Of a stretch of 33,077 nt of DNA, positions 8,880 to 16,136 are shown one piece after another. The notes below the pieces were generated by a model, which saw only the letters and a program-made list of their open reading frames with translations, had not been told where the DNA came from and made no database searches. Position 1 is the stretch's first letter; every line of letters begins with the position of its first letter. The stretch is from Acidimicrobiales bacterium (lineage in GTDB: Bacteria > Actinomycetota > Acidimicrobiia > Acidimicrobiales > UBA8190), in NCBI GenBank assembly GCA_030040015.1, contig JASHUM010000054.1, positions 1-33,077 on the forward strand. Direction: 5' to 3'. The position numbers and the translations under genes were made by a program.

Positions 8880-10630
8880 AGGGTGCGGCCTTCGGGAGCT
8901 CCGGCCCGTCCGCCTGCGCCGACGTCGAGCCCGGCCCGGCCGAGGTCGGTCTCGACCTGACGGCGCAGCGCCTCGGCCTCCTCGTGCACGGCGGTGCGGG
9001 CCCGCCCGAACTCGTCGGCCAGGAGGTCGGCCAGGTCCGGCGCAACGTCGGCGGCGGCGCGGGCCCGGCGCAGGGTGGCCCGGGTGCGCCGGGTGAGGAC
9101 GTCGTCGAGGGTCACGGCCATCTCGTTGCGCACCGCCCACAGGGCTTCCACTCGCAGCTGGGCCAGGCCGGGCACGAGCGGTTCGAGCAGCTCCGACCGT
9201 CCCTCGGCCAGGGCCAGCACGTGGCGCGTCTCCCCGCCGTGCCTGGCGACGAGGGCGGCGAGGGTGTCCTCGTCGACACCGAGCTCTCCGGCCACGCCCG
9301 GGCCGCGCAACTCGGCCGCGCCCGCCGCGCCACGCAGGGCCATGCGCCGGGTGCGGCACGGGTTGGCGCGCCCCCGCGCCCCGAGCTGTGACAGGGCGGC
9401 GTCCACGGCGTCCTCGGCCATCTGCCGGTAGGTGGTGAGCTTGCCGCCCGTCACCGTGACGAGCCCGGCGTCGGACACCCGCACCAGGTGGCGACGCGAC
9501 ATGTCGGCCGTGCGGGCGCTCACGCGCTGTCCCTCGGTGGGAGCGAGAAGCGGCCGCAGGCCGGCCCATACCCCGGTCACGTCGGCCGGGGACAGGGGCT
9601 CGGTCACCACGTTGTTCACGGCGTCGATCACGTAGTCGACGTCCTCGGGGAGACAGGCCGGGTCGTCGAGCGGGCCGTCCCAGTCGGTGTCGGTGGTCCC
9701 GATGTAGACGTCGTCGCCATCGGGCCAGGGCACGACGAAGATCGAGCGCCGGTCGCCCGTCACCGGGACCACGGCGGCGATGTCGGCCGGCAGCCGGCTC
9801 CGGGGGACGGTCACGTGGATGCCCTTGGCCGGGCGGATCGAGTGGGGGTGGGCGCCCTCGTCCAGGGCGCGGACGTCGTCGGCCCAGACGCCCGTGGCGT
9901 TCACCACCACGTCGGCCCGCACCTCGAGCTCGGGCGACGTCGGCGCGCCCGGGACGGGGAGAGCGGGCTGCACCTTGGCCCCGCACGTCCGTCCCGACCG
10001 GTCGTGGAGCAGCCCGGTGACCTCGGCGTAATTGGCGGCCACCGCCTCGTGCTCCAGCACGGCGGTGCGGGCGAGGGTCAGCGTCAACCGGGCGTCGTCG
10101 GCCCGGGCGTCGTAGTAGAGGAAGCCGGCCACCAGGGCCTCGGTGCGCAGCGTGGGGAAGTGGGCGAGCGCCTCCTCCTTGGACACGCGCTGGTGGCGCT
10201 TGCCGATGCGCAGCCCGCCGGTCAGGTCGTAGAGCCACAGTGCGGTCGAATAGGCGCGCGACACCTGCTTGGAGACCACGCCGGACCGCCCGAACAACGG
10301 GATGAGGAAGGGAAGCGGGGACACCAGATGGGGCGCGTTGTCGAGCAGGCGCTGGCGCTCGTGCAGCGACTCGTAGACGAGGCGGAAATCGCGCTGCTGG
10401 AGGTAGCGGATGCCCCCGTGGACCATCTTGGACGACTTCGACGAGGTCCCCGAGGCGAAGTCGTGGCGCTCGACGAGGGCGGTGTGCAGGCCGCGCGAGG
10501 CGGCGTCGAGAGCCACGCCGGCGCCGGTGACGCCTCCGCCGACGACCAGGACGTCGAAGCGCTCCTGGGACAGCCTCCGCAGCGAGGCGCGCCGGTCGAA
10601 TTCGGCCGACGCCGAGCGCGAATCGGGCAC
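8876..10630 (-). CDS. glpD: Aerobic glycerol-3-phosphate dehydrogenase
   Basis: It oxidises sn-glycerol 3-phosphate to dihydroxyacetone phosphate with FAD, feeding electrons to the quinone pool at the inner face of the membrane. The 584-residue protein has the N-terminal dinucleotide motif V-V-G-G-G-V-T-G-A-G, then L-V-E-R-H-D-F-A-S-G-T-S-S-K-S-S and M-V-H-G-G-I-R-Y-L, all diagnostic for GlpD. G-K-L-T-T-Y-R lies near residue 390 and a helical C-terminal domain follows. The GTG at 10630 is the first usual start after an in-frame TGA; AGGAGG sits about 18 bases upstream, rather far. It is first in the operon and divergent from the PerR-like gene. Confidence 0.93.
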   Translation of the reverse strand: MPDSRSASAEFDRRASLRRLSQERFDVLVVGGGVTGAGVALDAASRGLHTALVERHDFASGTSSKSSKMVHGGIRYLQQRDFRLVYESLHERQRLLDNAPHLVSPLPFLIPLFGRSGVVSKQVSRAYSTALWLYDLTGGLRIGKRHQRVSKEEALAHFPTLRTEALVAGFLYYDARADDARLTLTLARTAVLEHEAVAANYAEVTGLLHDRSGRTCGAKVQPALPVPGAPTSPELEVRADVVVNATGVWADDVRALDEGAHPHSIRPAKGIHVTVPRSRLPADIAAVVPVTGDRRSIFVVPWPDGDDVYIGTTDTDWDGPLDDPACLPEDVDYVIDAVNNVVTEPLSPADVTGVWAGLRPLLAPTEGQRVSARTADMSRRHLVRVSDAGLVTVTGGKLTTYRQMAEDAVDAALSQLGARGRANPCRTRRMALRGAAGAAELRGPGVAGELGVDEDTLAALVARHGGETRHVLALAEGRSELLEPLVPGLAQLRVEALWAVRNEMAVTLDDVLTRRTRATLRRARAAADVAPDLADLLADEFGRARTAVHEEAEALRRQVETDLGRAGLDVGAGGRAGAPEGRTL

Positions 10631-10721
10631 GGCCAGAGCCTGCCACAGGCCTCCTGCACCGCTGACCCGTCGAAAGGGTCACGGCCCGGGCCCGGCCGCC
10701 TGCCCTCCGTGACCAAATCGA

Positions 10722-10737
10722 CAACAAGTGTCAACAA
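10722..10737 (-). promoter_or_regulatory. Direct repeat, candidate operator and -35 in the glpD/perR spacer
   Basis: On the minus strand two TTGTTG units (10737-10732 and 10727-10722) start 10 bases apart, one helical turn, in an AT-rich island between the divergent GlpD and PerR-like genes. The first runs into TTGACA (10734-10729), a perfect -35 hexamer pointing toward glpD, although I find no convincing -10 at 17-18 bases. Just beside it, ATCATTGGTGAT (10741-10752) is a short inverted repeat. Either could bind the PerR-like protein or a glycerol regulator. This is inference only. Confidence 0.4.
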
Positions 10738-10751
10738 ACAATCATTGGTGA

Positions 10752-10757
10752 TACGTT
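10752..10757 (+). promoter_or_regulatory. Candidate -10 of the PerR-like gene
   Basis: TACGTT lies 9 bases before the ATG at 10767, predicting a transcript with a leader of only a few bases. No ribosome binding site is evident before the ATG except a GGGG run 3-6 bases upstream, which is too close to act as one. It abuts the short inverted repeat at 10741-10752, so autorepression is plausible. Confidence 0.4.
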
Positions 10758-10766
10758 CCTGGGGCG

Positions 10767-11237
10767 ATGAAGTCGCCCGAGGAGCTGACCGCCTTGTTCC
10801 GGGCCCGGGGGCGCAAGGTGACCGCCCAGCGCCAGTGCATCTTCCGGATCCTTCAAGGTGACGTTACCCATCCCACCGCCGAGGTGGTCCACGCCGCAGC
10901 CAGGACGGAGATGGAGACGATCTCCCTGAAGACCGTGTACCAGACCCTGCACGAGCTCTCGGCGTTGGGCGAGGTCTCGGCCCTCGACCTGGGGACCGGG
11001 ACCACCCGGTTCGACCCCAACGTGGAGGGGACGCACCATCACCTGGTGTGCCGCCGGTGTGGAAAGGTGCGCGACCTGCACGCCGACTTCAGTGCCGTCA
11101 CCGTGCCCGAGGGTGCCGACGACGGCTTCGAGGTGGGCGAGGCCGAGGTGGTGTTCCGGGGGCTGTGCGCCGAGTGCCGGGGCCGGAGATCGTCACCACG
11201 TCGCAGGAGCCGCACCCCGGCAGGTGCCTCACGCTGA
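10767..11237 (+). CDS. Fur-family regulator, PerR-like
   Basis: A 156-residue metal-dependent repressor. The N-terminal winged helix includes T-H-P-T-A and L-K-T-V-Y-Q-T-L, the DNA-reading helix of Fur proteins. The dimerisation domain carries T-R-F-D-P-N, G-T-H-H-H-L-V-C-R-R-C and V-R-D-L-H. The set His (in HPTA), Asp (in RFD), two His (in HHH) and Asp (in RDL) matches the metal site of PerR, where a histidine is oxidised by peroxide. Cysteine pairs C-R-R-C and C-A-E-C form the structural zinc site. The basic tail after CAEC is probably disordered. It is followed by rubrerythrin, which fits a peroxide-sensing role. Whether it senses peroxide or only iron needs biochemical proof. Confidence 0.85.
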   Translation: MKSPEELTALFRARGRKVTAQRQCIFRILQGDVTHPTAEVVHAAARTEMETISLKTVYQTLHELSALGEVSALDLGTGTTRFDPNVEGTHHHLVCRRCGKVRDLHADFSAVTVPEGADDGFEVGEAEVVFRGLCAECRGRRSSPRRRSRTPAGASR

Positions 11238-11246
11238 ACCGGCGGT

Positions 11247-11271
11247 GCCGGCTGTCTTTCGACAGGCCGGC
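11247..11271 (+). terminator. Hairpin between the PerR-like gene and rubrerythrin
   Basis: Ten bases GCCGGCTGTC (11247-11256) pair with GACAGGCCGGC (11261-11271) across a TTTC loop, with one bulged G. No T-run follows. It could be a U-less terminator, as is common in actinobacteria, or a processing or stabilising element that sets different levels of regulator and rubrerythrin. Confidence 0.5.
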
Positions 11272-11339
11272 CCGACCTCGAGCAGCACGGCGACGACCAG
11301 TTCGAGAGACAACACGACAACCAGGAGGAAGAGACCATC

Positions 11340-11762
<423 letters not shown>

Positions 11763-11788
11763 GCGCCCCCGGCGCACGTTGGCTCCGG

Positions 11789-12370
11789 TTGGAGGACATC
11801 GAGGACCTCCGCACCTACGAGCGCGGTCGGGACGGGTTCCGCCGCCACGTCATCGAGCTGAAGGCTCGCCGTCGTGTCGCGGTCGGTCCCATCGTGACCC
11901 TGGTGTTCGAGAACCGCGACACCGTCCGCTTCCAGGTGCAGGAGATGGTCAGGGTGGAGCGCATGATGAGCGACGCCCAGGTCCAGGCCGAGCTCGACGT
12001 GTACAACCCGCTCATCGCCCAGCCGGGGGAGCTGTCGGCCACGCTCTTCATCGAGCTGACCGACGAGGAGGCCCTGCACAGATGGCTCCCCGAGCTGGTG
12101 GGAATCGAGCGATCGGTCGAGCTCCGAATCGGCGCCGGCGAGGACGTCGAGATCGTCCGCTCGGTGCCCGAGACGGCGCACGCCGATCAGCTCACCCGGG
12201 AGAAGGTCACCGCCTCGGTGCACTACATCCGCTTCGCCCTGGACCCCGGCCATGCCGAGCGCTTCGCCACCGGCCCGGTGGTGCTCGCCGTCGACCACCC
12301 CGCCTACCACCACGAGACGCGCCTCGACGCCGGGACCCGGGCCGAGCTGGCCGTCGACTTGCGCCCCTGA
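11789..12370 (+). CDS. DUF3501 family protein
   Basis: A protein of about 193-203 residues matching the DUF3501 family: [14 protein letters not shown]-x-V-G-P near the start, then [25 protein letters not shown] and [10 protein letters not shown]. Its biochemical role is unknown. In other genomes it accompanies rubrerythrin and often an Fe-S oxidoreductase; the latter is missing here. The start is uncertain: there is no ATG or GTG, the TTG at 11789 cuts slightly into the conserved N-terminus, and a CTG at 11759 would overlap the rubrerythrin stop as CTGA, with AGGTGG upstream. I list the conservative TTG. It is probably coupled to rubrerythrin. Confidence 0.82.
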   Translation: MEDIEDLRTYERGRDGFRRHVIELKARRRVAVGPIVTLVFENRDTVRFQVQEMVRVERMMSDAQVQAELDVYNPLIAQPGELSATLFIELTDEEALHRWLPELVGIERSVELRIGAGEDVEIVRSVPETAHADQLTREKVTASVHYIRFALDPGHAERFATGPVVLAVDHPAYHHETRLDAGTRAELAVDLRP

Positions 12371-12382
12371 CCAGGGGAGATC

Positions 12383-12413
12383 TGGACAACAGGTCCGGCC
12401 CGCGCCATACTGT
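12383..12413 (+). promoter_or_regulatory. Candidate whiB promoter
   Basis: TGGACA (12383-12388, five of six matches to TTGACA) and TACTGT (12408-12413) are separated by 19 bases, downstream of the DUF3501 stop. A transcript from here would start near 12420 and carry a leader of about 120 bases, unusually long compared with the near-leaderless genes elsewhere in this window. The spacer is longer than ideal. Confidence 0.4.
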
Positions 12414-12428
12414 GCGTTCCGCTGTTTT

Positions 12429-12462
12429 CCCTGCCAGGGGAGCATTGTCCCTGGTCACAGGG
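12429..12462. promoter_or_regulatory. Paired CCCTG/CAGGG palindromes in the whiB leader
   Basis: Unit 1 is CCCTG-C-CAGGG (12429-12439) and unit 2 is CCCTG-GTCA-CAGGG (12449-12462). Their centres are about 21 bases apart, two helical turns, which suits two protein dimers bound side by side. In RNA the arms can also pair in rival ways: CCAGGG (12434-12439) with CCCTGG (12449-12454), extendable by G-U pairs, or CCCTG (12449-12453) with CAGGG (12458-12462). The element could be an operator or an attenuator-like switch; the sequence does not decide between them. Confidence 0.5.
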
Positions 12463-12542
12463 TTGTGCGGCGGTTCACAAAGACCACAAAACGAGAAACC
12501 GACCACCACTGCGAACACGTGAGCTTTGAGGAAGTGACTCCC

Positions 12543-12788
12543 ATGACCGCCCTCCCCGCCGCCGCCACCTGGCGCAAGCGCGCCGCTTGCCGGGGCATCG
12601 ACCCCGAGGTGTTCTTCCCCGTGTCCGACGAGGACGCCGAGGAAGCCAAGGCCATCTGCGGTATGTGCCCGGTCCGCCAGGCGTGCCTGGAGCACGCCCT
12701 GGCCAACCGCGAGCGCGAGGGCGTCTGGGGTGGCGCCACCGAGCGGGAGCGTCGCCGGATCCTCCGCCAGCGCCGCAAGTCGGCCTGA
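12543..12788 (+). CDS. WhiB-family Fe-S transcription factor
   Basis: A small actinobacterial regulator of 81 residues that holds a [4Fe-4S] cluster and acts with the primary sigma factor. The four ligand cysteines are Cys16, Cys39, Cys42 and Cys48 (C-x22-C-x2-C-x5-C), and the G-V-W-G-G turn is at residues 60-64, followed by a basic C-terminal helix R-E-R-R-R-I-L-R-Q-R-R-K that would contact DNA. There is no AT-hook, so it is not a WhiB7 type; it looks like a WhiB1/WhiB2-like core protein. GAGGAAG about 9 bases before the ATG supports the start. A strong hairpin follows the stop. Its position after the PerR/rubrerythrin genes suggests redox control. Confidence 0.93.
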   Translation: MTALPAAATWRKRAACRGIDPEVFFPVSDEDAEEAKAICGMCPVRQACLEHALANREREGVWGGATERERRRILRQRRKSA

Positions 12789-12793
12789 GCCTC

Positions 12794-12815
12794 GGCGGCG
12801 GGACCGCCCGCCGCC
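12794..12815 (+). terminator. GC-rich hairpin after whiB
   Basis: GGCGGCGGG (12794-12802) and CCCGCCGCC (12807-12815) form a perfect nine-pair stem with an ACCG loop, six bases after the whiB stop. There is no T-run, as often in high-GC actinobacteria. It probably ends the whiB transcript and separates it from the membrane-protein gene. Confidence 0.65.
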
Positions 12816-12901
12816 TGCGCCGTCCTCGTCACCTGCGGCTGCGTCGCGTCCAACCACCGCACCCCGCCCGGGGCGCGCGAGCCTGGCAGGGTGAGGTTCC
12901 C

Positions 12902-13609
12902 CTGCTGATCGCCGTCGTCACCCCCGGCGCCTACGGCGCCGCCGTCGCCCTGGCCGTGGCGGCCGGCGTGGCCGGCTGCGTCGAAGCCCGTCGCCGCCCC
13001 GGGCCCTGGACGGCGTGGGCGGCGCGAGCGCTCGGCGCCCTGCTCTTCGCCGACGCCGTGAGCTACGTCGTGGCCCTGGTGGTGGCCGGGACGTTCTCGG
13101 CGAGCACCGACCTGCCTCTGGCCCTGTGCGACGTGGCTGCCCTGGTGGCGGCGGCCGCCTGCTTCTGGCAGGTGCCGATCCTGGTCGAGCTGACTTACTT
13201 CTGGGGGCTGGCCGGCACCCTCCAGGCGGTCATCACGCCCGACCTGAACGCCGGGTTCCCCCATCTCGTCTTCTTCCAGTACCTGGTCGGGCACCTCGGC
13301 ATCGTGCTGGCCGCGCTGTTCCTGGTGATCGGACTGCGTCTCAAGCCGCGGCGAGGCGCCGCACGGCGTGTCCTCGCCCTGACGGCCGCCTACACCGCCT
13401 TCGTGGGCCTGATCGACGGGGTGACCGGGGCCAACTACATGTTCCTCCGCAGCCCGCCGGGCAATTGGACGCTGCTCAGCGTGCTCGGTCCTTGGCCCTG
13501 GTACGTGCTGAGCGCGACCGGGGTGGCGATCGTGCTCCTCACCGTGCTCGACGCGCCGTTCTGGGCCGGCCGCCGCCGGGTGCGTCACACGGCGCGCCTG
13601 GCCCACTGA
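12902..13609 (+). CDS. TIGR02206/YwaF-type integral membrane protein
   Basis: A membrane protein of about 235 residues with roughly seven hydrophobic segments and no known function. Family landmarks are clear: L-P-L-A-L-C-D, E-L-T-Y-F-W-G-L-A-G-T-L-Q-A-V-I-T-P-D-L, the F-P-H-L-x-F-F segment with V-G-H, and A-N-Y-M-F-L-R with L-G-P-W-P-W-Y-V-L. The start is unclear because no ATG, GTG or TTG precedes the first membrane segment in frame. CTG at 12902, with GTGAGG upstream, keeps that segment whole; the first GTG, at 12956, would remove about 18 residues of it. The MFS transporter gene begins two bases after its stop, so the two are co-transcribed. Confidence 0.78.
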   Translation: MLIAVVTPGAYGAAVALAVAAGVAGCVEARRRPGPWTAWAARALGALLFADAVSYVVALVVAGTFSASTDLPLALCDVAALVAAAACFWQVPILVELTYFWGLAGTLQAVITPDLNAGFPHLVFFQYLVGHLGIVLAALFLVIGLRLKPRRGAARRVLALTAAYTAFVGLIDGVTGANYMFLRSPPGNWTLLSVLGPWPWYVLSATGVAIVLLTVLDAPFWAGRRRVRHTARLAH

Positions 13610-13611
13610 CG

Positions 13612-14910
13612 ATGGCGATCTCGCGCACCAGGCGCACGAGCCAGACGTCGGCGGACGGTCTCGTCCTGCGCAACTGGCTCGACCCGGCGGTCATCACGCT
13701 GGCGCTGTTCGCCCTGGCGTCGGGGTTCGGCCAGTACGGCGTGGTGTCCGCTCTCGGCTCGGTGGCGAAGGCCTTCGGCCACGCCACCAACGGCAACACC
13801 ATCGCCGACCAGGCCGGGCTTTCGGGGACCGAGCTCGGGGTCGGGCTGGCCATCATCCGTTTCGCCTCCATCGGCGGCCTGCCCCTGGCCGGGCTGGCCG
13901 ACCGTCTAGGGCGGCGCGTCATGCTGGTGAGCACCTGCGTGGTGGGCCTGGCCATCACCGTGCTGGCGTCGATCAGCCCCGGGTACTGGTGGTTCGTCGT
14001 CATCTTCGCCTTGGGGCGCCCGCCGCTGTCGGCCACCAACGCCATCGCCCAGGTGGGCGCGGCCGAGGAGACGGGAAGTTCCGACCGGGCCAAGGCCATC
14101 GGGCTCATCGCCGGGGGGTACGCGGTGGGATCGGGCATCACCGCCGTGCTGCACGGCCTGGCCTCGTCGGTCTTCGGGTTCCGGGGCCTCTTCCTGCTGT
14201 CCGCCGTACCCCTGGTGGGCGTGATGCTGCTCAGACGTCACGTCGTGGAGTCGGACCGCTTCGCCGCCGAGGCGGCACGCACCGAGCACCCCATGCCGGT
14301 CTTCGGCGCCGTGAGCAAGGCCTTCCGGGGCCGGCTCCTCGTGGTGGCGGCGCTCGCCTTCGCCGTTGCCGTCGTCACGGGCCCGGCCAACAGCTTCGTG
14401 TTCGTCTACGCCCAGAACGTGCTCAAGATCTCGGGCGCCGGCACCTCGGCCATGGTGGTGGGAGCGGGAGTGGTGGGGCTCGCCGGGCTCCTGGCCGGCC
14501 GCTGGCTCGCCGACCACGTCGGGCGGCGTCCCACTGGTGCCGTGGCCATGGCGGGCATGGCCGTGGCGGCCCTGGTCTGCTACAGCGGGCCGCGCCTCGA
14601 CCTCTTCGTGGGCTACGAGCTCGCCGCGTTGTCCGGGGGTTGCTTCGCTCCGGCGGCAGGAGCGTTGGCCAACGAGCTGTTCCCCACCTCGATCCGGGCG
14701 TCGGTGGCGGGATGGAACGTGGCCGCCGGCGTCCTCGGCGCCATCGTGGGCCTCGTGCTCTTCGGGTCGGTGGCCGACGTCGGCAACCGGTTCGCCTTCG
14801 GGGGACTGGTGACCTTCCTCCCGGTGGTGGTCCTGACCGGGCTGTTCTGGTTCCTCCCCGAGACGCGCGGCCGCGAGCTCGAGGAGCTGTGGCCGGAGGG
14901 CGAGCTGTAG
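13612..14910 (+). CDS. MFS transporter
   Basis: A proton-coupled or facilitative carrier of the major facilitator superfamily, 432 residues with about twelve membrane spans. The loop 2-3 motif is G-L-A-D-R-L-G-R-R-V near residue 95 and its repeat W-L-A-D-H-V-G-R-R lies in the second half. The end reads L-P-E-T-R-G-R-E-L-E-E-L, as in sugar and aromatic-acid porters. The substrate is not evident. ATG is two bases after the stop of the preceding membrane-protein gene, with no separate ribosome binding site, which suggests translational coupling. The TAG stop forms part of a TAGCCT box in front of the nitroreductase gene. Confidence 0.88.
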   Translation: MAISRTRRTSQTSADGLVLRNWLDPAVITLALFALASGFGQYGVVSALGSVAKAFGHATNGNTIADQAGLSGTELGVGLAIIRFASIGGLPLAGLADRLGRRVMLVSTCVVGLAITVLASISPGYWWFVVIFALGRPPLSATNAIAQVGAAEETGSSDRAKAIGLIAGGYAVGSGITAVLHGLASSVFGFRGLFLLSAVPLVGVMLLRRHVVESDRFAAEAARTEHPMPVFGAVSKAFRGRLLVVAALAFAVAVVTGPANSFVFVYAQNVLKISGAGTSAMVVGAGVVGLAGLLAGRWLADHVGRRPTGAVAMAGMAVAALVCYSGPRLDLFVGYELAALSGGCFAPAAGALANELFPTSIRASVAGWNVAAGVLGAIVGLVLFGSVADVGNRFAFGGLVTFLPVVVLTGLFWFLPETRGRELEELWPEGEL

Positions 14911-14913
14911 CCT
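14908..14913 (+). promoter_or_regulatory. -10 box built on the MFS stop codon
   Basis: TAGCCT begins with the TAG stop codon of the transporter gene and ends 8 bases before the GTG of the nitroreductase gene. The position predicts a leaderless transcript for the nitroreductase, independent of the transporter. No -35 is recognisable. Confidence 0.45.
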
Positions 14914-14921
14914 CCGGCGCC

Positions 14922-15641
14922 GTGGACCTGCTCGAGGCGTTGCGGGGTACGGGAGCGGTGCGGGAGTTCGCTGCCGACCCGGTGCCCGACGACGTGGTGC
15001 ACCGCCTGCTCGACACGGCCCGCTTCGCGCCCAACGGGGGGAACCGCCAGGCGTGGAGGGTGATCGTGGTGCGCAACCCCGAGGTGCGCAAGGCGCTGCG
15101 CGACCTGTACCTCGGCGGGTGGTACGAGTACCTGGCCATGTCGGTGGCCGGGCTCACCCCGTGGGCGCCGGTCACCGACCGCGGGGCCGAGGAGGAAGCC
15201 CTGTCCGGTGCGCTGTCCCTGGCTCAGGCGGGCGCGGCCGGGCCGGGGGGGTTCGCCGAGCACCTCGACGAAGTGCCCGTACTCCTGGTGGTGCTCGCCG
15301 ACCTCCGCCGCCTGGCCGCGGTGGACCGCGACCTCGACCGCTACACGCTCGTGGGCGGGGCGTCGGTGTACCCGTTCGTCTGGAGCCTGCTCCTGGCGGC
15401 GCGTGCCGAGGGGCTCGGAGGGGTGATCACCACCATGGTGGTGCGCCACGAGGACGAGGTGCGTGAGCTGTTGCGCGTCCCAGACAGCCATGCCGTGGCC
15501 GCCGTGATCGCCCTCGGTCGCCCCGTGCACCAGCCCACCCGCTTGCGACGCGCCGCCGTCGAGGAGTTCACCACCGTCGACCACTTCGACGGCCCCAGGC
15601 TCGAACCGGGCCGGGCGGCCGGTGCCCCCGGGGCGCGCTGA
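14922..15641 (+). CDS. Nitroreductase-family FMN oxidoreductase
   Basis: A 239-residue flavoprotein of the nitroreductase fold, which usually reduces nitro groups, quinones or flavins with NAD(P)H. Visible features are the N-terminal R-x-F-A-A-D-P-V-P-D-D with an A-R-F-A-P-N-G-G-N-R-Q-A-W-R segment that binds FMN phosphate, and a later V-Y-P-F-V-W-S-L-L-L-A-A-R-A-E-G-L-G-G helix. The C-terminus reads A-V-I-A-L-G-R-P. The GTG start has no ribosome binding site but a TAGCCT box 8 bases upstream. A dehydrohalogenase or azoreductase role is possible; the substrate is unknown. It is followed by an unknown gene six bases downstream. Confidence 0.85.
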   Translation: MDLLEALRGTGAVREFAADPVPDDVVHRLLDTARFAPNGGNRQAWRVIVVRNPEVRKALRDLYLGGWYEYLAMSVAGLTPWAPVTDRGAEEEALSGALSLAQAGAAGPGGFAEHLDEVPVLLVVLADLRRLAAVDRDLDRYTLVGGASVYPFVWSLLLAARAEGLGGVITTMVVRHEDEVRELLRVPDSHAVAAVIALGRPVHQPTRLRRAAVEEFTTVDHFDGPRLEPGRAAGAPGAR

Positions 15642-15647
15642 GCAGGC

Positions 15648-16127
15648 GTGGCGCGCCCGTCGGCGGAGTTCGAGTTCGACGCCGGCGACACCGGCGTCGT
15701 CCTCGGTCACATGGAGAGGCTCGGTGGCGCCCATCGGGGCTGGGTGAACCTGCAACCCGGGATCCGTGAAGAGGATGCCCCTCCACCTCCGACGACGCTG
15801 GGGCTGGTGTTCTCCTCCGACGTCTACGAGGTCCCGGTGTGCACCTGGGTGGCGGGACGCGTGACGCGCCGCGGGGTGGACGAAGACTCGGTCGGCGTGC
15901 AGCACGCCACCGGCCCTCGGCTGGTGTCCCGGCTGGCCTCGCTCGGGGTGCCGCTTCCCCAGGGGTGGCGGTGGGTGCAGGACCATCCCCGCCGGGGGCT
16001 GGTGGTGCGCCCTCCGCTTGGCACGCCCGTCGGGGAGCAGCTGCGTTGGCTCGTCGACGCCGGCACCGCCCTGAGCGCCGTGCCGCTCACCGGGCACTGG
16101 CGCGCCCTCGTCTACGAAGGGCGCTGA
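15648..16127 (+). CDS. Protein of unknown function
   Basis: I do not recognise this 159-residue protein. It has no membrane span, signal peptide or cysteine motif. The N-terminus has an acidic strand (E-F-E-F-D-A-G-D), and the C-terminal half is rich in Trp, Arg and Leu (G-W-R-W-V-Q-D-H-P-R-R-G-L-V-V-R-P-P). Codon use has the same GC-rich third positions as its neighbours, and it sits six bases after the nitroreductase gene, so it is probably real and co-expressed. GTG is the only reasonable start. It converges on the diguanylate cyclase gene, with nine bases between. Confidence 0.7.
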   Translation: MARPSAEFEFDAGDTGVVLGHMERLGGAHRGWVNLQPGIREEDAPPPPTTLGLVFSSDVYEVPVCTWVAGRVTRRGVDEDSVGVQHATGPRLVSRLASLGVPLPQGWRWVQDHPRRGLVVRPPLGTPVGEQLRWLVDAGTALSAVPLTGHWRALVYEGR

Positions 16128-16136
16128 GTCGCCGGC

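Noticed and set aside
7344-10727. A 1127-codon minus-strand open frame that would fuse the flavoprotein to a long upstream part
   Set aside because: The upstream two thirds are the GlpD gene read in the wrong frame, rich in Arg, Gly and Pro. The real flavoprotein starts at the TTG near 8879.
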